Shown: positions 7,770 to 16,332 of the stretch, piece after piece
Layout of the letters: every line of letters starts with the position of its first letter
Position numbering within the stretch: position 1 is the stretch's first letter
Source: JBEEPE01 sp964489645
Lineage (GTDB): Bacteria; Verrucomicrobiota; Verrucomicrobiia; Chthoniobacterales; Chthoniobacteraceae
Assembly (NCBI GenBank): GCA_964489645.1
Contig: CAZAZT010000002.1
Span: 11,900 to 75,899, forward strand
Direction: 5' to 3'
Length of the DNA stretch: 64,000 nucleotides
Translations under genes and position numbers: made by a program
The notes under the pieces: model-generated
The model's database searches: none
Seen by the model: the letters and a program-made list of their open reading frames with translations, nothing else
What the model was told of the DNA's origin: nothing

Positions 7770-10316
7770 ATGCGTCATCTCCCGTCGTTCATCGCCCTCC
7801 TGCCTCTTCTCGCCGCCGCGCCCTTGCTCGGTGCCCCAGAAAAAAAGAAGGTCACCAAGTCCGCAGAAGGACTCAAAAATCCGGCAAAGCCTGAACCCGC
7901 GTCTTCCGAACCGGTCAAACCCGGAGTCAACGCCGTCGGCGCAACCATCGTCGGCGCCTCCGCCGCCGTCGCCGCTGTCACAGACATCTCCCAAGGCGTC
8001 AAAGGCTGGATCGATTGGCGAGGCCCAAGCCAGAACGGAACGTCTCCGGAAAAAGGCCTCCCAGAAAAGGTGGATGCCAAGTCCGCTCTCTGGGCTGTTC
8101 CGTTCCCCGGTCAATCCACTCCCGTCATCCACAACGGCCGCTTGTTCATCAATGGATACTTGGGAGAAGGCCCCGACCTCCAAGAGATCATCTCCTGTTT
8201 CGACGCCGTCTCCGGAAAGCTCATCTGGGAGAACCGACTGAACGACTTCCTGAGCGACACCATCTACCTCCGCTACGCCACGTCCGCCCCCGCCATCGAT
8301 GCAGAAACGGGCAATGTTTACGTGCAGAACACGAACGGCGTCCTCTCTTGCTACACAAACGACGGGAAACTGGTGTGGCGTCACTCCATGATGGAACAGT
8401 TCGGGCGACTCACCTTCCCGAACTCGCGAACCGCCACCCCACGTATCGACCAAGACCTGCTCATCACGCGGGGTGTCACGTCCAACTGGGGCGCAAATGG
8501 AGCCGCAGGCGATCGCTTCTACGCCTTTGATAAACGCACCGGCGAGATCGTCTGGACAAGTTCGCCCGGTGAACGTCCTCAAGACAACACCTTCTCCCAC
8601 CCCGTGTTGACGTGGCTGGATGGTCAACGGGTTCTCATCTCCGCGGGTGGCGATTCGACCATCGTCTGCATCAACGCCCGCACCGGTGACCCGGTGTTCC
8701 GGTACGCAGCAGCCAAAGCGGGCGCCAAAGGCGGTATCAATGCCTCCCCCATCATCCACAAGGGCTCGCTCCTCGTGATCCACGAATCGGAGAACCTCGA
8801 TTCCAGTGAGGTCGGCCGCGCGGCGTCTTACAAAATACCGACAGGCTCAAAAGCCCCTGAACCCGGCAAACCCCAAGTCTACGAAACGAAAGACCTAGAG
8901 AACTGGCGCAACCCGCTGGGCAACCTCGCCAGCTCACCCTGCTTGGTGGGCAACACCCTCTACATCGTCACAGGGACCGGTGAAGTCACTGCAACCAATG
9001 CAGATACAGGTGAGATCCTGTGGAAGAAAAAACTCGCCGCAGAGCAACGTCAAAGCTCGCCCTTCTACGCGAACGGACTGCTCTACGTCGCCATGTACAC
9101 CGCAGATGCGAACAGCGTCCAAGCAACCGCAGGCGCGGACGGAGACACCGGAGGGAATGGCGAACTGATCATCCTCAAACCCGGCGAACGGGACGCTGAG
9201 ATTGTCAGCCGCACGGTCCTCGAAGGCCGTTGCTACGGTTCGCCCATCGGCTACAACGGGCGCCTCTACATCCAGACCGACAAGAAGCTCTACTGCTTCG
9301 GCAAAACCGGTGACAACGCAGCCGCCAACGAGGTCGTGTTCAAGGACGACGGTTGGAAGTCCGTCAAACCCGGGCCCATCGCGAAGCTCCAGATCATCCC
9401 GAGCGAGATGCTCCTCAAACCCGCAGAAGCACGTCAGGTCCGCGTTCGCGCCCTCGATGCCAACGGCTTCACCGTGCAAGAAACCGTCGACCTCAAACAG
9501 GTGAAGTTCGAGAGCTACATCCCTCCCACCGCTCTGGTGAAAGCGACCATGAAAGGCGCCTACAACGACCAAGGGCAACTCGTCGCGGATGCAGCAAAAG
9601 TCCCGAGCGCAGGAGCTTATCAGGCCTCTCTCGGAGATGCAAAAGGGGTCATGCGCGCGAAGGTGCTCCCAGACCTCCCCGTGAAAATCGATTTCGAACA
9701 GACCGAGATCGCCCTCAAAACCGATGCGCCTCCAGCGCCAGCTGTCCCGAACTCGCTCGAGCCTTCCACCCCGTTCGCCTACCCGCCTCTGGCATGGAAC
9801 GGCGCGCGTTTCCGGTTCGAAGTCCGCAACGCCCCCGGCGAAGGCGGGACAAAAGCGCTTTGCAAAACCATCGACAACAAGTTGTTCCAACGCGGACAAG
9901 TCTTCTTCGGCCATCCCGAATCCTCAGGCTACACCGTCCAGGCGGACGTCATGACCGAGGGGAACAAACGCAAGATGAGCGAGGTCGGCCTCGTCAACCA
10001 ACGCTACCTCATCATCCTCAAGGGCAACTCGCAGCAGGTTGAGATCAGCTCCAACCAAGAGCGCGTCAAACATGCGGTGCCATTCGCGTGGACTCCCAAC
10101 CAGTGGTACCACATGAAATCTCGCGTCGACGTGGCGCAAGACGGCAAAGGCGTGGTCCGTGGTAAGGTCTGGAAGAAGGGCGACCCCGAGCCCGACGCTT
10201 GGACGATCGAGTTCGAACACCAGACCGCGCACCGCAACGGGGCTCCCGGCGTCTTCTCGTTCACGCCGCAGGAGCAGCGCGCATGGATCGACAACATCGA
10301 GATCACGAAGAACTGA
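7770..10316 (+). CDS. Exported PQQ-like beta-propeller protein with C-terminal jelly-roll domain
   Basis: The product has 848 residues and starts with a signal peptide (MRHLPSFIALLPLLAAAPLLG, cut near GAP). An Ala/Pro/Lys-rich linker leads to a propeller at about residues 75-520 whose blades carry the PQQ-repeat pattern of an AxDxxTGxxxW core (for example DAVSGKLIWE, DKRTGEIVWTS, NADTGEILWKK). The opening WRGPSQNGTSPEKGLP is typical of planctomycete and verrucomicrobial members. After a beta-sandwich section, residues 690-848 resemble a concanavalin-like or DUF1080-like jelly roll. The family usually lacks the PQQ-ligating and catalytic residues of true quinoprotein dehydrogenases, and I see no CxxCH, so an enzymatic role is unproven. 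This is the first gene of the operon; the next starts 23 bp after its stop. Confidence 0.82.
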   Translation: MRHLPSFIALLPLLAAAPLLGAPEKKKVTKSAEGLKNPAKPEPASSEPVKPGVNAVGATIVGASAAVAAVTDISQGVKGWIDWRGPSQNGTSPEKGLPEKVDAKSALWAVPFPGQSTPVIHNGRLFINGYLGEGPDLQEIISCFDAVSGKLIWENRLNDFLSDTIYLRYATSAPAIDAETGNVYVQNTNGVLSCYTNDGKLVWRHSMMEQFGRLTFPNSRTATPRIDQDLLITRGVTSNWGANGAAGDRFYAFDKRTGEIVWTSSPGERPQDNTFSHPVLTWLDGQRVLISAGGDSTIVCINARTGDPVFRYAAAKAGAKGGINASPIIHKGSLLVIHESENLDSSEVGRAASYKIPTGSKAPEPGKPQVYETKDLENWRNPLGNLASSPCLVGNTLYIVTGTGEVTATNADTGEILWKKKLAAEQRQSSPFYANGLLYVAMYTADANSVQATAGADGDTGGNGELIILKPGERDAEIVSRTVLEGRCYGSPIGYNGRLYIQTDKKLYCFGKTGDNAAANEVVFKDDGWKSVKPGPIAKLQIIPSEMLLKPAEARQVRVRALDANGFTVQETVDLKQVKFESYIPPTALVKATMKGAYNDQGQLVADAAKVPSAGAYQASLGDAKGVMRAKVLPDLPVKIDFEQTEIALKTDAPPAPAVPNSLEPSTPFAYPPLAWNGARFRFEVRNAPGEGGTKALCKTIDNKLFQRGQVFFGHPESSGYTVQADVMTEGNKRKMSEVGLVNQRYLIILKGNSQQVEISSNQERVKHAVPFAWTPNQWYHMKSRVDVAQDGKGVVRGKVWKKGDPEPDAWTIEFEHQTAHRNGAPGVFSFTPQEQRAWIDNIEITKN

Positions 10317-10339
10317 AAATCCTCTCAACCCTCCATCAC

Positions 10340-11923
10340 ATGAACATCCCATCAAAACTCGGTCTGGCCGCTCTCGCTGCCTCCGTTCTCACCCTGCTAC
10401 CCGCCTCCGCCCAGGATTGGCCCCAATGGGGCGGCAACGATCCAGGCCGCAACATGTTCTCCCCAGCCAAAGGACTTCCTTCCAAGTTCGTCCCAGGCAA
10501 GTTCAAGAAGAACAGCGAGGAGATCGACATCACCACCACCAAGAACGTCAAGTGGATCGCCAAACTCGGCTCCCAGTCCTACGGCAATCCGGTCGTCTCC
10601 CAAGGCGTCGTCCTCGTCGGCACCAACAACGCCACTCCGCGAGACCAACGCTTCAAGGACGACAAATCCATCCTCTACGCGCTCAAAGAAAGTGACGGCT
10701 CTCTCCTCTGGCAACTGACCGTGCCCAAACTCGCCTCAGGCAAGGTGAACGACTGGGAATATCTCGGACTCCTCGCTTCCCCGTACGTCGAAGGCGACCG
10801 CTGTTACATCGTCACAAGCCGTTGCGAAGTCCTTTGCCTCGACATGAAAGGCCAATCCAACGGGAACCAAGGCCCTTTCGAGAAAGAAGGCGAATACATG
10901 GTCGGCCCAGGAAAACCGGCGGCCAACGTCCTGCCGACCGATGCGGATATCCTCTGGAAATATGACATGATGGACGAACTGGGCGTGTTCCCGCACAACG
11001 CATCCAACTGCTCGGTCATCATCGAAGGCGACACCGTGTTCGTTTGCACTTCCAACGGGCAGGACTGGACCCACGTCAACATCCCCTCCCCTCAATCGCC
11101 CTCATTCATCGCGCTCGACAAGAAGACGGGCGAACTCATCGGTGAGGACGACGCGGCGATCGGTCCTCGGATCTACCACGGCCAATGGACCTCGCCCTCC
11201 ATCGGGAAGGTCAATGGCAAGACCCACGTGTACTTCGGCGGCGGCGACGGCGTCCTCTACGCTCTCAACTCGAAACCCGCAAAGGACGGTGACACCAACT
11301 TCATCAAGAAGGCTTGGTGGTTCGATTGCGTGCCCGAGGATTACAAGAAGGACAAGAACGGCAAGGCGATCAAATACCCTGCTGCAGAAGGACCTAGCGA
11401 GATCAACGCAACGCCGGTCTTCTACAAGAACCGGGTGTACGTCGCCATCGGACAGGACCCCGAACACGGCGAAGGGGTCGGCCGCTTGCTCTGCATCGAT
11501 GCGACCAAGGAAGGTGATATCACCAAGACCGGATTGATCTGGGATTACAAGGCGATCAAACGCTCGATCTCCACCGTATCGATCGACCCGGACAAAGGGC
11601 TGCTTTACATCGCAGATTTCTCGGGCTTCGTGCACTGCTTGGATGCGGAGAACGGCAAGGTGCACTGGGTTCATGATATGCAGGCGCACATGTGGGGCTC
11701 GACGTTCGTGGCGGACGGCAAGGTGTACGTGGGTGACGAGGACGGTGATTTCGTCATCTTGGAATCCTCGAAAGAGAAGAAGGTGATCGACGAGGTGAAT
11801 GTTGGAGCACCGATCTTCTCAACCCCCATCGTGGCGAACGGCCTCATGTACGTCGCATCGCAGACGCACCTGTTCGTGATTGGCGAAGGGGTTCGCCCAG
11901 TCGACGCGCAAGCCAAGCCCTGA
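10340..11923 (+). CDS. Exported PQQ-like beta-propeller protein
   Basis: The 527-residue product starts at the ATG at 10340. It has a signal peptide (MNIPSKLGLAALAASVLTLLPASA, cut before QDW) and then the DWPQWGGNDPGRN opening seen in PQQ-like propellers. Blade motifs recur to the C-terminus (DKKTGELIGED, DAENGKVHWVHD, YVGDEDGDFVILE). An internal Lys-rich segment around residues 335-350 is an inter-blade loop. A longer reading frame begins upstream inside the previous gene, but it would bury the signal peptide, so the later ATG is preferred. It sits 23 bp after the first propeller gene and is followed by a strong intergenic hairpin. It probably works with the first propeller protein outside the cytoplasmic membrane; ligand and reaction are unknown. 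Confidence 0.85.
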   Translation: MNIPSKLGLAALAASVLTLLPASAQDWPQWGGNDPGRNMFSPAKGLPSKFVPGKFKKNSEEIDITTTKNVKWIAKLGSQSYGNPVVSQGVVLVGTNNATPRDQRFKDDKSILYALKESDGSLLWQLTVPKLASGKVNDWEYLGLLASPYVEGDRCYIVTSRCEVLCLDMKGQSNGNQGPFEKEGEYMVGPGKPAANVLPTDADILWKYDMMDELGVFPHNASNCSVIIEGDTVFVCTSNGQDWTHVNIPSPQSPSFIALDKKTGELIGEDDAAIGPRIYHGQWTSPSIGKVNGKTHVYFGGGDGVLYALNSKPAKDGDTNFIKKAWWFDCVPEDYKKDKNGKAIKYPAAEGPSEINATPVFYKNRVYVAIGQDPEHGEGVGRLLCIDATKEGDITKTGLIWDYKAIKRSISTVSIDPDKGLLYIADFSGFVHCLDAENGKVHWVHDMQAHMWGSTFVADGKVYVGDEDGDFVILESSKEKKVIDEVNVGAPIFSTPIVANGLMYVASQTHLFVIGEGVRPVDAQAKP

Positions 11924-11942
11924 TCCCTATCCTCTGTTCCTT

Positions 11943-11976
11943 CGTGCTGCCGCTCGGATCGCCGCGCGGCAGCACG
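11943..11976 (+). terminator. Strong intergenic hairpin inside the operon
   Basis: CGTGCTGCCGC (11943-11953) pairs perfectly with GCGGCAGCACG (11966-11976) around a 12-base loop. It lies between the second propeller gene and the MFS gene. It is followed by a C/T-rich tail without a run of T, so partial termination or 3'-end protection that sets the ratio of propeller to downstream messages is more likely than full termination. Confidence 0.55.
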
Positions 11977-11994
11977 TAACCCTCTCCTTCACGC

Positions 11995-13698
11995 ATGAGC
12001 TCTCAACCCGACCAAGGCATCAGTGCGCGCACGCGCCTCATCGTCCTCACCATCGCCAGCATCGGATTCCTCTTCGACACCTACGAGCTGCTCATGACGC
12101 CGCTGGTCGGGGTTCCCGCCATCGCAGAACTTCTCCAGCTCCCGCCGAACAATCCCATCGTCACCGATTGGACGGGCCGCATGCTCTGGATCTCCGCGCT
12201 TTGCGGCGGCGTTTTCGGGCTCATGGGAGGTTGGCTCATCGATCGTTTCGGGCGGAAACGCATCATGGCCCTGAGCATTTTCCTCTACTCTTTCTCGCCC
12301 TGCGCCGCAGGCTTCTCGTCCACGCTGCCGGTGTTCGTGTTTTTCCGCAGCCTCACGTTCGTTGGCGTCTGCATCGAATTCATCGCGGCAATCACGTGGC
12401 TAGCCGAACTCTTCCCAGACCGTAAACAGCGCGAGTTCGCGCTCGGTTTCACCCAAGCCTTCGCCTCACTCGGCGGCATCCTTGTCACAGCGGTGAACGG
12501 TTGGATCGTCACCCACGCCAATGATCTTCCGTCCCTGCCAATCCCCGATTTCCTGAACTCCCACGCCTCCTGGCGTTACACCCTCATGACTGGACTGCTT
12601 CCCGCCGTTCCGATCGCATTGCTCCTCCCTCTCGTGCCGGAATCGCGGGTTTGGCTTGAACGCCGCCAGTCCGGGGCGCTTTCCCGCCCAAGTCTCGGCG
12701 GGCTGTTCTCGCCGGAGCTGCGACGCACCACCTTGGTCACCGCCGCGCTTTCCGCTTGCGCCTATGGGGCAGCCTTCGGCGCGCTTCAACTCACCCCTCT
12801 ACGCGTCATCCCAGGCACCCCAGAACTCGCAGACCAGCGCAAGGAACTCAAACCGCTCCAAGATGAAGCAAGGCAGATCAACGCCGACCTGAGCAAACTG
12901 GATCCCGCACTCAAAGCGGAGTACGCGGGAACCCCCGCCCTGCGCGACCTCGTGGCAAAGCGCGCCAAAAACCGCATCGCATTCCGCGCCGCCATGAAAG
13001 CCGGCGACAAAGAAAAGGCCGATCGGATCAATGCAGAGTTCAAATCGTTGGGCGAAGAACTCGACCGCCTCAGCGAAGCGAAGCCGCCAGTTCCAGACGC
13101 GCCAACGATCAAGGCCCTCATCACCGACCGCGAAAAGCTGCTGAAACAACTGGGCGACAATCGCGAAAAACAGGAGCCGCTCGACAAGGCAGTCAAAGCA
13201 CGCGGCAACCAAGCGCAACTGTGGCAGGAGATGGGCGGCTTGGCTGGGCGCTTGGCCCTCGCGGCACTCGTCGTCATGGCGGTTGCCCGCCGCGCCCTCC
13301 TCCGCATCTTCCTGATCCCCGGCCTTCTAGCCGTGCCTCTCACCTACTTCTCGCTGTATCACACCGGCGGCGCAGGGCTCGATTGGGGGATCGCCATCTG
13401 CGGTCTGCTCATCGTCGCGCAGTTCTCCTACTTCGGGGAGTTCCTGCCAAAAGTGTTCCCTCTGCATCTCCGCGGCACAGGCGGCTCCTTCGCGACCAAC
13501 GTGGGCGGTCGGATGATCGGGACCTCCGCAGCATTCCTCACCACGAACGTGATCGCTCCGTCGATGCCAGGTGCATCCACCTTCGACAAAGTGGCTTTTG
13601 CTGCGGGGATCGTCGGGACCGCCGTGTTCGTGATCGGCTTCATCCTGAGCTTCCTCCTCCCTGAGCCGCCCGCTGAAGCAGCAGACGAGCGCCACTGA
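11995..13698 (+). CDS. MFS transporter with a large coiled-coil insertion between TM7 and TM8
   Basis: The product has 567 residues, about 140 more than a typical 12-helix major facilitator. TM1-TM6 lie in residues 10-220 and include the loop 2-3 signature GGWLIDRFGRKR near residue 80. TM7 is about 245-268. Residues 270-410 are highly charged, Lys/Glu/Ala-rich and predicted coiled coil (for example LKPLQDEARQINADLSKL). TM8-TM12 follow from about 412. By the usual topology the TM7-TM8 loop faces the periplasm. A sugar-porter/aromatic-acid-porter type is likely but the substrate is not readable. The position just upstream of the acid-activating and reducing enzymes suggests it moves the pathway's substrate or product. 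The start has no strong ribosome-binding site. Confidence 0.85.
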   Translation: MSSQPDQGISARTRLIVLTIASIGFLFDTYELLMTPLVGVPAIAELLQLPPNNPIVTDWTGRMLWISALCGGVFGLMGGWLIDRFGRKRIMALSIFLYSFSPCAAGFSSTLPVFVFFRSLTFVGVCIEFIAAITWLAELFPDRKQREFALGFTQAFASLGGILVTAVNGWIVTHANDLPSLPIPDFLNSHASWRYTLMTGLLPAVPIALLLPLVPESRVWLERRQSGALSRPSLGGLFSPELRRTTLVTAALSACAYGAAFGALQLTPLRVIPGTPELADQRKELKPLQDEARQINADLSKLDPALKAEYAGTPALRDLVAKRAKNRIAFRAAMKAGDKEKADRINAEFKSLGEELDRLSEAKPPVPDAPTIKALITDREKLLKQLGDNREKQEPLDKAVKARGNQAQLWQEMGGLAGRLALAALVVMAVARRALLRIFLIPGLLAVPLTYFSLYHTGGAGLDWGIAICGLLIVAQFSYFGEFLPKVFPLHLRGTGGSFATNVGGRMIGTSAAFLTTNVIAPSMPGASTFDKVAFAAGIVGTAVFVIGFILSFLLPEPPAEAADERH

Positions 13699-13762
13699 AC
13701 CATCCCTCCCCTCACCGACGCCGGTTGCCGACGTCCAAATCCGATCCACCACTAATCACGCA

Positions 13763-14830
13763 ATGAAAAACACAACACCCGAAGAAGCACAGGTCCAACT
13801 GGAAGCGCACCTGCGCGAGATCATCAACTGGCACTTCTCCCCTGAAACGGGCTGCCCATTCTGGCTCGATTGGGCATCCAAGAACTTCGACCCGCGCAAG
13901 GAGATCCAATGCGTCAAGGACCTGCTGAAATTCCCCCATTTCCAAGACGAATGGCTCCGTGACCTTCAACCGGAAGTCTGGGTCCCAGCTGCATTCAAAG
14001 GGCAGCCCTACAACATCTTCGAAACCGGCGGCACCACCGGCATGCCGAAGCAACGCATCGGTTGGAACGACTACAAAGTCGATTACTCCGAGTTCTCCGA
14101 CAAGGTCTCAGACACCCACTTCCCACGCGGTGGCGCTTGGTTGATGATGGGCCCCACCGGCCCGCGTCGTCTCCGTCTCGCCATCGAGCATCTCGCCAAT
14201 GTGCGCGGCTCCTCCTGCTATTTCATCGATCTCGACCCGCGCTGGGTGAAGAAAGTCCTCTCGAACAAATGGTTCGACCACGCGCGCGCCTACATGGATC
14301 ACGTGGTCGACCAAGCGGCGACCATCCTGAAACACCGGAAAGTCTCCGGCCTCTTCACCACTCCAAAGCTTCTCGAAGCCCTCGCAGAAAAGGTCGACCT
14401 CTGGGACGCAGGTATCCGTGGCGTGTTCTGCGGCGGCACCACCATGACCCCGCAATACGTCCGCTTCATCGCGGAAGAGGTGCTGGAAGGCCGCATCGGA
14501 TTCTACCCCACCTACGGCAACACCCTCATGGGCCTCGCAGCCAGCGTCCCACTCACGCCGGAAGACCAGTTCTCCGTCACGTACTACGCCCCACAACCGC
14601 GCGCCATCCTGCGTGTCGTGAACCCCAACAACACCGCTGACACCGTCGAATACGATGCCTGGGGCCGCGTTGAACTCACCACGCTCACCAAGGAGTTCTT
14701 CATGCCTCGCTTCCTCGAACGGGATGAAGCCATCCGACGAAAACCACGCGCCCCATACGGTTGGGATGGCGTCGCAGACGTCCGCCCATTCGGCGCCATG
14801 GAAAACAAGATCGTGGAGGGGGTATATTGA
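13763..14830 (+). CDS. EhpF-like adenylate-forming enzyme (ANL superfamily, no C-terminal subdomain)
   Basis: The 355-residue protein carries the ANL phosphate-binding loop ETGGTTGMPKQR at residues 87-98 and an A5-like motif (FYPTYGNTLMG) at 247-257. It ends before the mobile C-terminal subdomain found in full-length acyl-CoA synthetases. That short form matches the EhpF type known from phenazine (griseoluteic acid) biosynthesis, where the enzyme activates an aryl carboxylate as its adenylate. Loss of the C-terminal part suggests that the acyl group is passed to a partner rather than thioesterified here. The stop codon overlaps the start of the reductase gene by one base (TGATG), which indicates translational coupling to that partner. 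The family fold is secure; the aryl acid substrate is inferred from context. Confidence 0.78.
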   Translation: MKNTTPEEAQVQLEAHLREIINWHFSPETGCPFWLDWASKNFDPRKEIQCVKDLLKFPHFQDEWLRDLQPEVWVPAAFKGQPYNIFETGGTTGMPKQRIGWNDYKVDYSEFSDKVSDTHFPRGGAWLMMGPTGPRRLRLAIEHLANVRGSSCYFIDLDPRWVKKVLSNKWFDHARAYMDHVVDQAATILKHRKVSGLFTTPKLLEALAEKVDLWDAGIRGVFCGGTTMTPQYVRFIAEEVLEGRIGFYPTYGNTLMGLAASVPLTPEDQFSVTYYAPQPRAILRVVNPNNTADTVEYDAWGRVELTTLTKEFFMPRFLERDEAIRRKPRAPYGWDGVADVRPFGAMENKIVEGVY

Positions 14831-16263
14831 TGAGCACCATCCCACATCTTCCCGCCCTCCGAAAAGGCAGGCCCTATGACAGCCTGGAAAAAACCCAGGT
14901 CGTCAACCATCGCACCGGCGAGGTCATGGCAGAGGTCAGTCAGGTCGGCGCAGGGATCCTCCGCAAGGACCTCCGCTCCATCGGGGAAGCCCGTGCCGCC
15001 CTCAAGCGCTTCACCGTCAGCCAACTGATCGAGATCTCCGCGAAAGCCGGAGAGTTCTTCCTCAACGGTGTCCTGCCTCTCGGAGATAAAGGCCACACCC
15101 AGTCGGCAGACCAATACGTCGCGACCCTCTCCTCAACGAGCGGTCTCCCCCACGTCATGGTCCGCAGGAACATGACCAAGATCCACTACGCGTTGACGCA
15201 TCTCGGCACCGTCATCAACGGGTTGTCCAGAGGTCTCCCCCTGGATGTGATCGATCGCGGCTTCGGAGAACAGTCCGGCGCCGCCGTCAGCTACTATCCG
15301 ACCACTCAAGCGCTTGGCCTCGTCATGCCAAGCAACTCGCCAGCTGTGAACTCGTTGTGGCTTCCAGCCATCGCCCTGAAGACCCCAGTGATCATCAAGC
15401 CCGGTCGCGAGGAACCTTGGACGCCCTTCCGGCTCATCCAATCGTTCATCGCCGCAGGCGCCCCGCCCGAAGCGTTCGGATTCTATCCGACCGATCATGA
15501 AGGCTCCGGGGAAGTGATGAAGTCCTGCGGCCGCGCGCTCATCTTCGGTGACGCCAACACCGTCGCCCAGTACCGGGATAACCCCAAGTTCTCCGTGCAC
15601 GGACCAGGCTTCTCCAAGATCGTGATCGGCAACGACTGCATCGAGGATTGGCAGAGCTACATCGATCTCATGGTCTCCTCGATCGCGGAAAACGGCGGTC
15701 GCTCCTGCGTCAATGCGTCAGCCGTGGTCGTGCCCAAGTACGCCCGCGAAATCGCCGATGCCCTCGCGCAACGGCTCGGACCCTACTGCCCCGCGTCGCC
15801 AGAAGATCCCGAAGCCAAACTTTCCGGCTTCGCCAACCCGAAGATGGCCGACTTCATCGACATTGCCATCGAGGACGGTCTCAAAACCCCAGGCGCCACG
15901 GACGTCACCGCAAAATACCGCGATGGATCCCGCAAAGTCGTGGACAACGGCACTTACCTGCGCCCGACCATCGTGCACTGCGACTCGTTCCAGCATCCGC
16001 TGGCGAACCGTGAGTTCCTGTGTCCGTACGCAAGCGTCGTGGAAGTTCCCCAAGACCGCATCCTCTCCGAGATCGGCGAATCGCTGGTGGTCACCGCGAT
16101 CACAAAGGATCCTGCGTTCACCTCGGAACTCCTCGATTCACATCTCATCGAACGGCTCAACCTCGGTCCGGTACCGACCATGAAGATCTCTTGGGATCAA
16201 CCCCACGAAGGCAACATGTTCGAGTTCCTGTATCGCCGCCGCTCCATCGAGCGCGGTTGGTAG
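14830..16263 (+). CDS. Aldehyde dehydrogenase superfamily protein, probable acyl-adenylate/acyl-thioester reductase
   Basis: The 477-residue product has the ALDH fold with the nucleophile in GGRSCVNAS (Cys293), an MPSNSPAVNSLWLPAIALK cofactor-binding segment near residue 170 and a C-terminal MFEFLYRRRSIERGW end. The usual ALDH general-base glutamate region is not obvious, as in acyl reductases of the LuxC or CoA-acylating type. The start is set by the one-base overlap with the EhpF-like gene; there is no independent ribosome-binding site. Paired with an adenylating enzyme and an alcohol dehydrogenase, it most likely reduces an activated carboxylate to an aldehyde with NAD(P)H. The reverse, oxidation of an aldehyde, cannot be excluded from sequence. 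Confidence 0.75.
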   Translation: MSTIPHLPALRKGRPYDSLEKTQVVNHRTGEVMAEVSQVGAGILRKDLRSIGEARAALKRFTVSQLIEISAKAGEFFLNGVLPLGDKGHTQSADQYVATLSSTSGLPHVMVRRNMTKIHYALTHLGTVINGLSRGLPLDVIDRGFGEQSGAAVSYYPTTQALGLVMPSNSPAVNSLWLPAIALKTPVIIKPGREEPWTPFRLIQSFIAAGAPPEAFGFYPTDHEGSGEVMKSCGRALIFGDANTVAQYRDNPKFSVHGPGFSKIVIGNDCIEDWQSYIDLMVSSIAENGGRSCVNASAVVVPKYAREIADALAQRLGPYCPASPEDPEAKLSGFANPKMADFIDIAIEDGLKTPGATDVTAKYRDGSRKVVDNGTYLRPTIVHCDSFQHPLANREFLCPYASVVEVPQDRILSEIGESLVVTAITKDPAFTSELLDSHLIERLNLGPVPTMKISWDQPHEGNMFEFLYRRRSIERGW

Positions 16264-16283
16264 TCCCAACCCCTGCTCTGTCG

Positions 16284-16314
16284 CCGCACCGTTCGCACAC
16301 CGCGGACGGTGCGG
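16284..16314 (+). terminator. Intergenic hairpin before the alcohol dehydrogenase gene
   Basis: CCGCACCGT (16284-16292) pairs perfectly with ACGGTGCGG (16306-16314) around a 13-base loop. A pyrimidine-rich TTCTCTTCCCC follows. It lies in the 69-bp gap after the reductase gene and just ahead of the ATG at 16333. It looks like a partial terminator or an attenuator within the operon. Confidence 0.5.
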
Positions 16315-16332
16315 TTCTCTTCCCCAGCGACC

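Noticed and set aside
8934..9914. 326-codon open frame opposite the first propeller gene
   Set aside because: Long antisense frame produced by high GC at the third position; no recognisable motif and the sense gene is clear.
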